The translations under genes and the position numbers were made by a program. The notes under the pieces are model-generated. The model saw nothing but the letters and a program-made list of their open reading frames with translations. It was not told the origin of the DNA and ran no database searches. 7,139 nt of DNA from DASXMT01 sp035552655 (GTDB lineage Bacteria > Actinomycetota > Acidimicrobiia > Acidimicrobiales > RAAP-2), in contig DASZLD010000249.1 in assembly GCA_035552655.1 (NCBI GenBank), positions 1-7,139 of the forward strand, read 5' to 3'. This document shows positions 1-6,329 of this stretch, one piece after another. The first letter of the stretch is position 1, and each line of letters begins with the position of its first letter.

Positions 1-42
1 GGCGCGGCAGGATGAGGCCTCTAAGCTCGGGCTAGCGACGCT

Positions 43-48
43 GGAGGG
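43..48 (+). promoter_or_regulatory. Ribosome binding site of the P450 gene
   Basis: GGAGGG lies 6 bases before the ATG at 55. This is a near-ideal Shine-Dalgarno match and spacing, and it fixes the start of the P450 gene. The 42 bases before it show no convincing promoter, so the gene may be read from a promoter outside the window. Confidence 0.8.
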
Positions 49-54
49 AAATCC

Positions 55-1245
55 ATGACCGACCTTTACTGGGATCCATTCAGCCCGGAGCTCCGGGACG
101 ACCCGTACCCGCTCTGGAAACGGATGCGGGACGAGGCACCCGTGTACCACAACGACAAGTACGACTTCTGGGTCCTCAGTCGTTTCCATGACATCGAACA
201 GGCCCACAAGGACGTGGAGACCTACAGCTCGAGCCACGGGACCACACTCGATCTGATGTCGGAAGAGCCCATGGATACCGGGATGTTCATCAATCTGGAC
301 CCTCCCAAGCACACCGTCCTGCGACGGCTGGTCTCCCGGGCCTTCACCACCCGGCGCATGTCCATGCTCGAGGAGCGGATCAGGGAGGTCTGTGCCGGTC
401 TGCTCGACCCTCACGTGGGCACCGGCCACTTCGACTACGTGCAGGACTTCTCCGCCATCCTGCCTCCGACCATCATCTCCTCTCTCCTGGGCGTGCCCGA
501 ACAGGACCAGGAGGGGCTCCGGCATCTGGTGGACGACATGTTCGTCATTGATGACTCGGGCGTGGGACTGACCGGGGAGGTGGCCCAAAAGGCCATGTTC
601 CAGCTGTTCGAGTACCTCGGTGGCCAGTTCGCCGAGCGGCGCAATCACCCCAGGGACGACATGTTCACCGAGTTGGTCCAGGCCGAGATCACCGACGAGT
701 CCGGTGAGGTCCGGCATTTGACCGACGACGAGCTGACCGGATTCGGCCTCCTCCTGTTCGCCGCCGGGTCCGAGACCGTGGCCCGGCATCTCGGATGGGT
801 GGCCAGTGTCCTGCCCGAGTACCCGGAACAACGGGCCGAGCTGGCCCGGGACTTTTCGCTCATCCCGAACGCCATCGAAGAGATCCTCCGCTTCGAGCCG
901 CCGTCGCCGGTTCAGGCCCGGTGGGTGGCCAAGGAGGTCAACCTCCACGGCGTCACCATCCCGGTCGGCTCCAAGGCCGTGCTCCTGACCGGTTCGGCCG
1001 CGCGCGATGAACGCAAGTATCGGCAACCCGATGTCCTGGACATCCACCGCAAGGTCGACCTCCACGTGACCTTCGGCTATGGCATCCACTTCTGCCTGGG
1101 GGCGGCTTTGGCCCGGATGGAAGGTCGTATCGGCCTGGAGGAAACACTGAGGCGGTGGCCGGAGTGGCAGGTCGACCGGGAGCACTCGGTCCTGCTCTAC
1201 ACCAGCACCGTCCGGGGACCCACGAAGCTGCCGGTGTACTCCTGA
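55..1245 (+). CDS. Cytochrome P450 (soluble, bacterial class)
   Basis: This is a heme-thiolate monooxygenase of 396 residues, the normal length for a soluble bacterial P450, with no membrane anchor. The N-terminus (YWDPFSPELRDDPYPLWKRM) is the usual proline-rich opening. The I-helix has AAGSET at 236-241, giving the acid/alcohol pair Glu240-Thr241 used in oxygen activation. The K-helix ExxR is Glu276-Arg279. The heme loop FGYGIHFCLG starts at Phe340, with Cys347 as the proximal iron ligand. All hallmark residues are present, so it should be active. It would need a ferredoxin and reductase, and none is encoded here. The family hydroxylates sterols, terpenes, fatty acids or xenobiotics; the substrate cannot be read from sequence. 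The downstream ligase and crotonase fit a catabolic role, but a strong hairpin follows the gene, so it is probably a separate transcript. The family call is secure; subfamily and substrate are unknown. Confidence 0.95.
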   Translation: MTDLYWDPFSPELRDDPYPLWKRMRDEAPVYHNDKYDFWVLSRFHDIEQAHKDVETYSSSHGTTLDLMSEEPMDTGMFINLDPPKHTVLRRLVSRAFTTRRMSMLEERIREVCAGLLDPHVGTGHFDYVQDFSAILPPTIISSLLGVPEQDQEGLRHLVDDMFVIDDSGVGLTGEVAQKAMFQLFEYLGGQFAERRNHPRDDMFTELVQAEITDESGEVRHLTDDELTGFGLLLFAAGSETVARHLGWVASVLPEYPEQRAELARDFSLIPNAIEEILRFEPPSPVQARWVAKEVNLHGVTIPVGSKAVLLTGSAARDERKYRQPDVLDIHRKVDLHVTFGYGIHFCLGAALARMEGRIGLEETLRRWPEWQVDREHSVLLYTSTVRGPTKLPVYS

Positions 1246-1276
1246 GCCGGTTGCCCGATTCACGGGCGGCCGGCTC
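1244..1276 (+). terminator. Strong hairpin overlapping the P450 stop codon
   Basis: Bases 1244-1250 (GAGCCGG) pair with 1270-1276 (CCGGCTC), and 1253-1257 (GCCCG) pair with 1263-1267 (CGGGC). The TT/GG bases between them can form two U-G wobbles. The result is an almost continuous 14-bp stem closed by a five-base loop (ATTCA). It begins within the TGA stop codon. No U-tract follows, as is common for candidate terminators in high-GC actinobacteria. It probably ends or attenuates transcription between the P450 gene and the regulator gene, or protects the P450 mRNA end. The pairing is seen directly; the function is inferred. Confidence 0.6.
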
Positions 1277-1333
1277 ATCGGTGATCCTCGGTTCGTCACT
1301 CACGGTGTGAGCGCCGGGGCCTGAAGCGTCTTC

Positions 1334-1342
1334 TGCTACCCT
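1334..1342 (+). promoter_or_regulatory. Candidate extended -10 promoter for regulator/ligase transcript
   Basis: TGCTACCCT holds a TAnnnT -10 element (1337-1342) preceded by a TG extended motif. No good -35 lies 16-18 bases upstream, so the call rests on the extended -10 and on the operator that overlaps its last two bases. Transcription would start near 1349, inside the operator, which suits simple repression. Confidence 0.35.
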
Positions 1343-1357
1343 AGAACCAGGTTCTTG
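1341..1357. promoter_or_regulatory. Candidate TetR operator 1 (AGAACC-A-GGTTCT)
   Basis: Bases 1343-1355 form a perfect 6-1-6 inverted repeat, AGAACC A GGTTCT, with one further outer pair (C1341/G1357). It lies 57 bases before the TetR start codon and next to the candidate -10. Site 2 at 3841-3857 has the same AGAA-N5-TTCT geometry, and its reverse complement also begins CTAGAAC. A palindrome of this size directly before a TetR gene is the expected autoregulatory site. The repeat is seen directly; binding is inferred. Confidence 0.6.
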
Positions 1358-1413
1358 TTTCGGCACGACGAGATGACGGCTTCGATGGCCATCAGACGAA
1401 AGGACGGTGGTCG

Positions 1414-2061
1414 GTGGCGAACGGGCACGGGCAGGGTTCGCCCCTTTCTGCGTTGCCGCCATCGCGGGTGGAGAGGCGAAACCGGATCATCCGGACCGCC
1501 CTGGAGCTGTTGTCCGAGTCGGACTATGACGCCATCCAGATGCGTGACGTGGCCAAGGCGGCTGACGTGGCCCTGGCCACCCTCTACCGGTACTTCCCGT
1601 CCAAGGAGCGACTCTTCGCCGCCGTACAGCTCGAGTGGGTCGAGGTCCTCCACCGGCAAGTGGCCCGCCGCGGCTTGCGCGGCAATTCGAACCTCGAACG
1701 CCTGCTCGATGTGCTCCGGCGGTCAATCAGCTCGTTCAAGAAGAGTCCACAGTTCTATCGTGTCCTGCTGATGCTCGAGTCGACCAAGGACCCCGTCGCC
1801 CGTGAGTTCTATGAAGTGATGGCTCGGGCCACCGCTGACACCTATCAGGAGGCGATCAGCGACGTCGACCCGGAGACGGCGGCGCGACTGCTGCAAGCCA
1901 CGCTCGACCTCCTGGGGGCGGAGATGCGGGCGTGGGCCCTCGGGCGCCGGACCATCGAAGATGCAGCCAGCCGCATCGAGGACTCGTTACGCCTCCTGTT
2001 CACGTACCGGGAGGCGACTGGGAAGAGCACACATCTGCGCGTCGCCGGTCACTCGGGCTGA
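1414..2061 (+). CDS. TetR-family transcriptional regulator, KstR-like
   Basis: This is a 215-residue DNA-binding repressor of usual TetR length. The start is GTG at 1414, preceded by AAAGGA at 1399-1404 with 9-base spacing; the nearby ATG at 1385 is out of frame. The N-terminal domain covers about residues 20-68. Its helix-turn-helix runs through QMRDVAKAADVALATLYRYFPSK (residues 42-64), the signature TetR block. From memory this block is close to that of KstR, the mycobacterial cholesterol regulator (QMRAVADRADVAVGTLYRYFPSK). The C-terminal ligand and dimer domain (about 75-210) is divergent, so the inducer cannot be named; for KstR-type proteins it is an acyl-CoA or CoA-linked sterol intermediate. 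A palindromic operator lies upstream and a matching one before the binding-protein operon, suggesting control of both. The acyl-CoA synthetase gene follows after 14 bases, probably on the same mRNA. The family is certain; KstR-like specificity is inferred. Confidence 0.93.
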   Translation: MANGHGQGSPLSALPPSRVERRNRIIRTALELLSESDYDAIQMRDVAKAADVALATLYRYFPSKERLFAAVQLEWVEVLHRQVARRGLRGNSNLERLLDVLRRSISSFKKSPQFYRVLLMLESTKDPVAREFYEVMARATADTYQEAISDVDPETAARLLQATLDLLGAEMRAWALGRRTIEDAASRIEDSLRLLFTYREATGKSTHLRVAGHSG

Positions 2062-2075
2062 GGGTCGTCGCCACC

Positions 2076-3794
2076 ATGGAGCTCCACCAGAAGGTGAACC
2101 AGTTGGTCTGGCCGGGCCAGCCTCTTCCGGCCGGCGTGGCCGAGCGCTTGCTGGGTCCGGGCGCCCCTTTCGAGCTCACCATGGAGGATGGATCCGACTC
2201 CGGCCTGCCCGTGTTCGAGCATCGACCGAGGTCGGTCGTCGAGGTGCTCACCACGGGGGCGACCCGATTTCCGAACCGTCCGTACCTGGTCTTTCCGGAA
2301 CGAACACTGACGTTCGACTCGGTGGTGGGAGCCGTGGCCCGCGTGGCCGAGGGCATGAGGTCGCGCTTCGGCATCGGCGCTGGTGACCGCATCGGTATCG
2401 CTTCGGCCAACAACGTGGAGTACGCCCTTGCCTTCTGGGCCGCTACCGCCCTCGGGGCCATCGCCGTGGGGTTCAACGGCTGGTGGACCGGTCCGGAGCT
2501 GGGTTACGCGGCCAAGCTCACCGAACCACGGGTCGTCTTCGCCGATCAGCGACGCATGGAGCGGCTGACCGGGATCGACCTCGATGCCCCGGTGGTCCCG
2601 CTGGAGCAGACGGTGGCCGAGCTGGAGGCGGAGGGCACGAGCACGTCGTTGCCCGAGGTCGCTTCCCAGGAGACCGATCCCGTGGTCATCCTGTTCACCA
2701 GTGGGACCACGGGCCGGCCCAAGGGCGTACCCATCAGTCATCGCAACATCATCCACTTCGCCATGGCCACCCAGCTGCGAGGAGCCGAGGTCCGGGCCCG
2801 AGCGGCGGCGATCGGTGCCAAGGCGCCCCCTCCGACGCTTCCCTGCGCGCTGAATGCCAGCCCCATGTTCCACGTTTCCGGGCTCACCTGCACCATGGTG
2901 CCGGCGCCGATGAACGGGCTGACCCTCGTCTACCCGAAACCCGGCCGCTGGCAGGAAGACGTCCACCTGGCCCTGAGCGAGGAGCACGAGGTGTCGAACT
3001 GGTCGCTCGTGCCCACCCAGCTCTGGAGGCTGTTGGATTGGCCCGATTTCGAGCGCTATGACCTCAGTTCTCTCCGGTCGGTGGGGGGCGGAAGCGCGGT
3101 CTGGCCACCGGAGCTCTTGCGGCGGCTCGAAGAGCGTCTCCCGTGGGTCAGGCCGGCGCTGGGTCTCGGATACGGCATGACAGAAACGAACGGGCTCGGT
3201 ACCGCCCTCGGCGGCGAGGCCACCTTTCTCCACCCGGACTCGGTAGGCGAGGCGTCGCCCACAGTGGCCGTGGAGATCCGTGATCCGAAGACCCGGCGCG
3301 CCCTGGACGAAGATGAAGTGGGTGAGATCGCGCTGCGCTCAGCTACCACCTTTGCCGGGTATTGGCGGGATCCTGCGGCCACGGAGGCGGCCATCGAAGA
3401 CGGTTGGTACCACACCGGCGATTTTGGTTCCCATCGTGACGGCTTCGTCTATCTGGCCGGTCGACGCAACGATCTCATCATCCGAGGAGGTGAGAACGTG
3501 TCGCCCGTCGAGGTGGAGAACCGCCTCATCGAGCACCCGTCGGTGGCCGAAGCAGCCGTCATCGGGGTGCCGCACGAAACACTGGGCCAGCAGGTGAAGG
3601 CGTATCTCGTCCTGAAGGAGGGCCATGAGGTGAGCGCCGACGAGGTGCGTTCCTTCACCGGCGCCGCATTGGCCGGCTTCAAAGTTCCCGAGCACGTCGA
3701 GTTGGTGGACTCCCTGCCCCACAATGCATCGGGCAAGGTGCTGAAGCATCTTCTGGTCGAAGAGGGGACCACTAGTGACTTCGTCGAGGAATGA
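2076..3794 (+). CDS. Acyl-CoA synthetase (AMP-forming, FadD-like)
   Basis: This is a class I adenylate-forming ligase of 572 residues that would activate a carboxylic acid with ATP and CoA to an acyl-CoA in the cytosol. All core motifs are present: TSGTTGRPKG phosphate loop (208-217), YGMTETNG (366-373), YHTGD (445-449, Asp449 binds the ribose), GRRNDLIIRGGENV hinge region (462-475), and the C-terminal HNASGK with catalytic Lys554. Length and motifs fit medium- or long-chain, or sterol side-chain or ring acid, ligases; the substrate is not readable. The ATG at 2076 is chosen because GAGGG (2060-2064) lies 11 bases before it and the protein then opens in the usual FadD way. In-frame starts further upstream would overlap the regulator gene by over 100 bases and add a low-complexity basic tail. 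It follows the TetR gene by 14 bases, so co-transcription is likely. The family is certain; specificity is unknown. Confidence 0.95.
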   Translation: MELHQKVNQLVWPGQPLPAGVAERLLGPGAPFELTMEDGSDSGLPVFEHRPRSVVEVLTTGATRFPNRPYLVFPERTLTFDSVVGAVARVAEGMRSRFGIGAGDRIGIASANNVEYALAFWAATALGAIAVGFNGWWTGPELGYAAKLTEPRVVFADQRRMERLTGIDLDAPVVPLEQTVAELEAEGTSTSLPEVASQETDPVVILFTSGTTGRPKGVPISHRNIIHFAMATQLRGAEVRARAAAIGAKAPPPTLPCALNASPMFHVSGLTCTMVPAPMNGLTLVYPKPGRWQEDVHLALSEEHEVSNWSLVPTQLWRLLDWPDFERYDLSSLRSVGGGSAVWPPELLRRLEERLPWVRPALGLGYGMTETNGLGTALGGEATFLHPDSVGEASPTVAVEIRDPKTRRALDEDEVGEIALRSATTFAGYWRDPAATEAAIEDGWYHTGDFGSHRDGFVYLAGRRNDLIIRGGENVSPVEVENRLIEHPSVAEAAVIGVPHETLGQQVKAYLVLKEGHEVSADEVRSFTGAALAGFKVPEHVELVDSLPHNASGKVLKHLLVEEGTTSDFVEE

Positions 3795-3831
3795 CCAGGG
3801 GGGCACCACTGGTGGGGGAGCCCACGGTTCC

Positions 3832-3860
3832 TTGCCAGAATGAGAATCCCGTTCTAGTGT
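3832..3860 (+). promoter_or_regulatory. Candidate promoter of binding-protein/crotonase operon
   Basis: TTGCCA at 3832-3837 matches five of six bases of the -35 consensus. It is followed after exactly 17 bases by TAGTGT at 3855-3860, a TAnnnT -10 of the actinobacterial type. The spacer contains operator 2. The predicted start is near 3867, giving a leader of roughly 115 bases before the ATG at 3984. The elements are seen directly; promoter activity is inferred. Confidence 0.5.
3841..3857. promoter_or_regulatory. Candidate TetR operator 2 (AGAA-N5-TTCT)
   Basis: Bases 3843-3855 read AGAATCCCGTTCT, an imperfect inverted repeat with four perfect outer pairs and the same five-base centre length as operator 1. 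Its reverse complement starts CTAGAAC, identical over seven bases to operator 1. It sits between the candidate -35 and -10, where a bound repressor would exclude RNA polymerase. This suggests that the TetR protein encoded at 1414-2061 controls the downstream genes. Confidence 0.5.
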
Positions 3861-3914
3861 ACGGCCGGGACGTCCTGGGGGGCTGACCAAGAGACACCGC
3901 GCTGCAGTTGGGAT

Positions 3915-3926
3915 CCGCTCGAGCGG
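3915..3926. repeat. 12-bp perfect palindrome in the operon leader
   Basis: CCGCTCGAGCGG is a perfect 12-bp palindrome about 50 bases downstream of the predicted transcription start. As RNA it could form a 4-bp stem with a UCGA loop; as DNA it could be a second protein site. A further 5-1-5 inverted repeat, GTCGG-G-CCGAC, lies at 3948-3958, close to the ribosome binding site. Short palindromes are frequent in GC-rich DNA, so a function is uncertain. Confidence 0.35.
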
Positions 3927-3970
3927 GCGTGAACGAGTTTCTCGGCAGTCGGGCCGACGACGAAGAAAAA

Positions 3971-3977
3971 GGGGAGG
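3971..3977 (+). promoter_or_regulatory. Ribosome binding site deciding the first binding-protein start
   Basis: GGGGAGG ends 6 bases before the ATG at 3984. The alternative GTG at 3978 touches this site with no spacing and so is unlikely to be used. This places the N-terminus at MDPIRIGW, without a leader peptide. Confidence 0.7.
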
Positions 3978-3983
3978 GTGGGC

Positions 3984-5057
3984 ATGGACCCGATCAGGAT
4001 CGGCTGGCTCGGATCGGCGCTTGACGGGCCGGGCGGGGGCTACGACAAGATCCATCAGATGGCCTTCGACCAGGCCAGCGAGCTTGGCCTGTTGGACCGG
4101 CCGGTGGAGCTGGTCATCCACCCCGAGAACGGCCTGCCCCAGGGGTCGGCCAAGAACGCCACCGACGGATTTCGCTGGTTGGTGGAAGAGGGCTGTATCG
4201 GAGTGGCCGGCGCCTACAGCTCGGACAACGCCATCACCGTGGGGCCGCTGGCCAACGAGCTGCATGTGCCCCTGGTCAGCTGGTGCGGCACGGAGCAGTT
4301 CCATGGTGACTACTGCTTCCGGTTGGGCAACGGCGACTGCGGAGGGGATGCCACGTTGATCGTGGCCTGGCTGAAGCGGAACGGTCACGAGCGGGTTGCC
4401 GTGCTCAGCGAGATCTCGCCCAACGGGGAGGAGTACTTCCGCTACTTCCGCCAGGAGTGCCGGCGACGAGGAATCGCCGTGGCCGCGGTGGAGACCGTCT
4501 CCCAGACTCCCGCCGATCTGACCGGCAACCTGCGCAACCTCCGCCAGATCGAGCCGGACGCCCTGGTCTACATGGGCTACGGCATGCTGGCGGCAAAGGG
4601 CCTGCTTCGCTCGTCGCTGGACGAGCTGGGCTGGGACCCGCCCCGCATCATGACCACGGCGTTCATGTTCTACCTGATGGGCTTCGACAAGTTCGAGGGC
4701 TGGGTGGGGATCGACCAGCTGGACCCGTCCAACCCGCGGGTGCAGAGCTTCCATCGAGAATTCGTGGATCGCTACGGGCAGGACCCGCCCCTCTGGCCCA
4801 ACGCCGTTCCCGTCCTGGCCTATGACACGGCACGGGTACTGGTCGAGGGCCTCTTTCGCGCCCCCATCCTGAGCGGCGAAGGGCTGAAGGCGGGATTGGA
4901 GCGCATCCGGTTCATGCCCAGCACGACTGGCGGCCGGCAGACCCACATCGCCTGTGCTCCCCACGAGCATGGGATGTTCCGCGGCGACTGGCTCCTCTAC
5001 GGCCGGGTCCGGAACAATGCGTTGGAGTTCGAGGGGCTGTTCGAGCCATGGGAGTAA
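3984..5057 (+). CDS. Leaderless type I solute-binding protein (LivJ/AmiC-like)
   Basis: This is a 357-residue protein of the branched-chain amino acid/amide binding-protein fold (Peripla_BP_6 type). It has two alternating alpha/beta lobes: IRIGWLG at the N-terminus, VAGAYSSDNAITVGPLANELHVPLVSW (74-100), HERVAVLSE in lobe two (135-143), and DALVYMGYG (192-200). It opens directly with the first beta strand and has no signal peptide. An in-frame TGA at 3930-3932, with no start codon before GTG 3978, rules out a longer leader. Six cysteines (71, 101, 111, 119, 159, 324) also suit the reducing cytosol. Family members act either as exported ABC-transporter binding proteins or, as AmiC does, as cytosolic ligand sensors. 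No permease or ATPase is adjacent. Its stop codon abuts the start of an exported paralogue, so the two are translationally linked. The fold is confident; a sensor role is inference. Confidence 0.88.
   Translation: MDPIRIGWLGSALDGPGGGYDKIHQMAFDQASELGLLDRPVELVIHPENGLPQGSAKNATDGFRWLVEEGCIGVAGAYSSDNAITVGPLANELHVPLVSWCGTEQFHGDYCFRLGNGDCGGDATLIVAWLKRNGHERVAVLSEISPNGEEYFRYFRQECRRRGIAVAAVETVSQTPADLTGNLRNLRQIEPDALVYMGYGMLAAKGLLRSSLDELGWDPPRIMTTAFMFYLMGFDKFEGWVGIDQLDPSNPRVQSFHREFVDRYGQDPPLWPNAVPVLAYDTARVLVEGLFRAPILSGEGLKAGLERIRFMPSTTGGRQTHIACAPHEHGMFRGDWLLYGRVRNNALEFEGLFEPWE
5050..5054 (+). promoter_or_regulatory. Ribosome binding site at the binding-protein gene junction
   Basis: GGGAG overlaps the last codons of the first binding-protein gene. 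It is 5 bases before the ATG at 5060 but only 2 bases before the ATG at 5057, so 5060 is favoured. A further in-frame ATG at 5048 has only a distant GAGGGG (5031-5036), 11 bases away. The TAATGATG arrangement at 5055-5062 is typical of translational coupling. Confidence 0.55.
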
Positions 5058-5059
5058 TG

Positions 5060-6307
5060 ATGCGAAGGTTCGTGCGCCCTGTTCTCTCGTCTGCCGCCGC
5101 CCTCGGTCTCCTCTGCGCCGGCATGATCACCGTGGCCGTGACCGGAGACGCCCCTCAGGCTGCCGCCGCCGGGGCACCCATCACCCTGGCCTTGATCACC
5201 TCGCAGACCGGTCCTGCCGCGGCGGAATTCTCGCAGGCTCCGGCGGGCTTCCTGGCCAGAATCGCCTTGCAGAACGCCAAGGGGGGTGTCAACGGGCACA
5301 AGATCGTGCCTCTGGTCATCAACGACGAGACCAGTCCCACCCAGGTGGTCACGGCGGTTCAGAACGCCATCTCCAAGGGGGCCTTCGGCATCGTCTCGGA
5401 TTCACCCCTGTTCTTCGAGGCGGCCAAGTACCCGCAGCAACAGGGCATGCCGGTCACCGGCGGTTACTTCGACGGTCCCGAGTGGGGCGAGCAGCCATAT
5501 ACCAATATGTTCGCCTCGGACAACGGCAGCGTCGACCCGAAGTATCCCGCCAATCCTGGGGTCGGAAACTTCGTGAGGAGCCATGGCGGCACGAACCTCG
5601 GGGTGTACGGCTATGGCATCTCTCCGTCCTCGTCGATCGAAGCCAACAGCGCGGCGCTGGGGTTCAAGCACATTGGCGGCAAGGTGAGCGTGGTGGACAC
5701 CTCCATTCCTTTCGGCGGCGTCGATTTCACCACGGAAGCGCTGGTGGCCAAGCAGAAGGGCATCAACTCCATCTACCCGACGATGGACGTCAACTCCAAC
5801 TTGGCCCTGGTCACCTCGCTCGAACAGGCGGGTGTGCATCCGAAGGTGGTGGTCTTGCCCACCGGCTACGACCCGACGGTGGTCACGTCCTCCGCGTGGA
5901 GCTCCGTTCAGGGCGACTACTTCCTGTCCGAGTTCCGGCCCTTCTCGCTGCCCAACTCGGGGACGCTCCAGATGGCGGCCGCATTGCAGAAGTACCAGCA
6001 CTTCAAACCATCGCAGTTCCCCAACTACTCGCAATACGAGTCGTGGGCCGGAGCCGACCTGATGATCAAGGGACTGCAGTTGGCGGGCAAGAACCCGACC
6101 CATGCCAGTGTGATCAGCGCCCTTCGCCACGTGAAGTCCTACAATGCCAACGGGCTCCTGCCCAACACGATCAACTACTCGACGATCTTCGGCCACAACC
6201 CCGAGCCCACCTGCGAGTACTACATGGTGGCCAGGACCAAGGGCTTCGTGCCCGCTTCGACCCAACCGATCTGTGGCAGTGACCTCCCGGGCACGACGTC
6301 CAAATAG
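5060..6307 (+). CDS. Exported ABC-type solute-binding protein (branched-chain amino acid type)
   Basis: This is a 415-residue type I binding protein of the LivJ/Peripla_BP_6 group, expected outside the membrane. It has a standard Sec signal: MRRF n-region with arginines at 2, 3 and 6, a hydrophobic core (about 8-28), then an alanine-rich APQAAAAGA cleavage region near 31-39. The Cys19 inside the core lacks a proper lipobox, so it does not look like a lipoprotein. The mature part starts ITLALITSQTGP (41-52), the usual first strand, and continues with NAKGGVNGHKI (72-82), the ligand-loop area around 113-137 and lobe two (about 178-300). Cys385 and Cys405 are the only cysteines in the mature protein and could form a disulfide. 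It follows the leaderless paralogue directly and precedes the crotonase by 22 bases. No transporter partners are visible, so it may work with a permease encoded elsewhere. Ligand unknown. Starts at 5048 or 5057 remain possible. Confidence 0.92.
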   Translation: MRRFVRPVLSSAAALGLLCAGMITVAVTGDAPQAAAAGAPITLALITSQTGPAAAEFSQAPAGFLARIALQNAKGGVNGHKIVPLVINDETSPTQVVTAVQNAISKGAFGIVSDSPLFFEAAKYPQQQGMPVTGGYFDGPEWGEQPYTNMFASDNGSVDPKYPANPGVGNFVRSHGGTNLGVYGYGISPSSSIEANSAALGFKHIGGKVSVVDTSIPFGGVDFTTEALVAKQKGINSIYPTMDVNSNLALVTSLEQAGVHPKVVVLPTGYDPTVVTSSAWSSVQGDYFLSEFRPFSLPNSGTLQMAAALQKYQHFKPSQFPNYSQYESWAGADLMIKGLQLAGKNPTHASVISALRHVKSYNANGLLPNTINYSTIFGHNPEPTCEYYMVARTKGFVPASTQPICGSDLPGTTSK

Positions 6308-6329
6308 TGGCCCCCAGTGAAAAGGAACC

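Noticed and set aside
1..15. Possible tail of an upstream gene ending at TGA 13-15
   Set aside because: Only four codons are visible, which cannot support a gene call.
1299..1311. CTCAC-GGT-GTGAG inverted repeat
   Set aside because: Five pairs with a three-base loop, no partner elsewhere, and no clear place relative to a promoter; likely chance.
1932..2075. Upstream-extended start of the acyl-CoA synthetase
   Set aside because: It would overlap the TetR gene by 130 bases and adds a basic low-complexity stretch not seen in the family. ATG 2076 has its own ribosome binding site.
3794..3823. Terminator after the acyl-CoA synthetase gene (CACCA-C-TGGTG and ACCAG/CTGGT pairings)
   Set aside because: The possible stems are only 4-5 bp, compete with each other and lack a U-tract. 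They are too weak to call a terminator.
3929..4024. Small GTG-started frame (31 codons) overlapping the start of the leaderless binding protein
   Set aside because: No ribosome binding site of quality, no recognisable protein, and an ordinary open stretch in GC-rich DNA.
3339..4970. Long minus-strand open frame (543 codons)
   Set aside because: It runs antisense through two well-supported genes and an intergenic region. Its composition is the arginine/histidine/glycine-rich shadow typical of GC-rich coding DNA.
4954..6282. Alternative + strand frame (442 codons) over the exported binding protein
   Set aside because: Its translation is low-complexity (Arg, Gly, Gln, His) without a domain, while the other frame has a signal peptide and a clear family fold.
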